Origin: Hyphomicrobiales bacterium
GTDB lineage: Bacteria > Pseudomonadota > Alphaproteobacteria > Rhizobiales > Kaistiaceae
Direction: 5' to 3'
NCBI GenBank assembly: GCA_017305815.1
Contig: JAFKJZ010000104.1
Coordinates: 1 to 7,503 of the forward strand
Length of the DNA stretch: 7,503 nucleotides
The translations under genes were made by a program, and so were the position numbers. Position 1 is the first letter of the stretch. Every line of letters starts with the position of its first letter. A model generated the notes under the pieces. It was not told the origin of the DNA. It was given only the letters and a program-made list of their open reading frames with translations, and made no database searches. Shown in pieces: positions 6,909-7,503 of the stretch.

Positions 6909-7503
6909 CTATGTGCTGTAAACGGCGCCACGATGGAGCGTCCACTGCTGCGGCGCAAGGCGCGAGAGGGGCCTGCGAAGCGATTGGGCAGTCTCTCCTG
7001 GGGGCGACCGCGCGGCGAAGGTTGCGGCGCCGCGAATTGCCCGTGCGCGCAGGCGGCGACCGGCGGTCCTTTGCATGTCGACGACTTCGTCATCGACGCC
7101 CGGGAGCGCCGACAACATCCAGCCGGCGAGATTCGCCGCGACGGCTTGCCGCCGCTCTCGTGACGGCGCCCCGAGCGAGGGAACCTTGACCGTCGGAATC
7201 ACCCGCCCTTTTGGGGCGCCAAACCCTCCCGGAGCGAGCAAAGACAGATGCCGGATCCGCGCGCCAAGTCGGGCCGCGATTCTTGCGGCGATCGCACCGC
7301 CAAAGCTGAAGCCTGCAAGCTCGCATCCGTCACCGGCGGCCTCGTCAACCGCGGCAGCAACCCAATCGATATAGTGCTCCGGCTCCAAATTCTCGGGAAC
7401 GTCGGGCGAGGCTCCATAACCCGGCAGGTCGAAGGCGACGACACGATAATGTCGCGCAAGCGCTTCGATATTGCGGGTCCAATGCGACGAAGATCCAACT
7501 CCG
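6909..7503 (-). CDS. Alpha/beta-fold hydrolase, 5' end outside window and C-terminal part apparently missing
   Basis: The frame is open to the window edge, so the start lies beyond 7503. About 197 residues are visible. They begin with GVGSSSHW (the oxyanion-region loop after strand 3), then RVVAFDLPGYGAS, a classic strand/loop of the fold. The nucleophile elbow GFSFGG follows with its Ser codon at 7307-7305, then HLSLLAPGGFG and a cap-like segment ending NLAGWMLSALPGVDDEVVDMQ. A further strand with the catalytic Asp and a Gly-His near the C-terminus are expected next. Instead the frame runs through about 50 Arg/Ala-rich residues without such motifs and stops at TAG 6909-6911. Neither other minus-strand frame in 6909-7090 restores them, so a deletion is likelier than a simple frameshift. 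It may be a pseudogene. Substrate unknown; the fold call is firm, the function is not. Confidence 0.75.
   Translation of the reverse strand, partial: GVGSSSHWTRNIEALARHYRVVAFDLPGYGASPDVPENLEPEHYIDWVAAAVDEAAGDGCELAGFSFGGAIAARIAARLGARIRHLSLLAPGGFGAPKGRVIPTVKVPSLGAPSRERRQAVAANLAGWMLSALPGVDDEVVDMQRTAGRRLRARAIRGAATFAARSPPGETAQSLRRPLSRLAPQQWTLHRGAVYST

Noticed and set aside
6896..7093. 66-residue N-terminal extension of the antiporter
   Set aside because: It lies over the hydrolase 3' end, has no membrane character and is not preceded by a ribosome site, whereas the ATG at 6895 has GAGG 7 nt upstream.
5042..7189. 715-aa open frame on the plus strand opposite the antiporter
   Set aside because: It is a mirror of the GC3-biased antiporter codons, rich in Arg, Asp, Glu, His and Gln with no domain or hydrophobic pattern, whereas the minus frame has clear Kef motifs.

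Overview
The window is GC-rich chromosomal DNA with dense, mostly co-directional genes. It carries a housekeeping RNA-modification pair (rluB-rsmD) followed by a tandem pair of secreted M16 peptidases. That gene content, the strong GC3 bias (long antisense shadow frames everywhere) and the protein sequences suggest an alphaproteobacterium, most likely of the Rhizobiales/Hyphomicrobiales type. The lineage is an inference from style and gene order, not from a marker gene.

Layout, left to right. (1) 42-1553 (+): an RluB-family 23S rRNA pseudouridine synthase with a normal catalytic half and an unusually long Arg/Gly-rich repetitive tail. (2) 1534-2091 (+): rsmD, the 16S rRNA m2G966 methyltransferase, starting at a GTG inside the end of the first gene. 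(3) 2092-2185: a short AT-richer gap with a 24-bp near-perfect dyad (2090-2113) and a 12-bp tandem repeat just before the next gene. (4) 2186-3631 and 3649-4956 (+): two exported M16 peptidase-fold proteins. The first has the HxxEH zinc site but lacks the Arg/Tyr pair; the second lacks the zinc site but has the Arg/Tyr pair. They probably form one composite heterodimeric protease in the periplasm. (5) 5015-5043: a strong hairpin terminator, probably bidirectional, between convergent genes. (6) 5066-6895 (-): a Kef-type K+/H+ antiporter with a TrkA-N nucleotide-binding domain. (7) 6909-7503 (-): an alpha/beta hydrolase whose 5' end lies outside the window and whose C-terminal third, which should hold the catalytic Asp and His, seems to be missing.

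The left-hand genes probably form a ribosome-maturation operon, with the envelope protease pair under its own control or partly read through from it. The right-hand pair runs towards them on the other strand. No mobile element, CRISPR array, tRNA or rRNA gene is visible, and I see no wholly new system. The points most worth a second look are the complementary active-site losses in the M16 pair, the dyad in front of them, the selected repeats in the RluB tail, and the truncated hydrolase abutting the antiporter.
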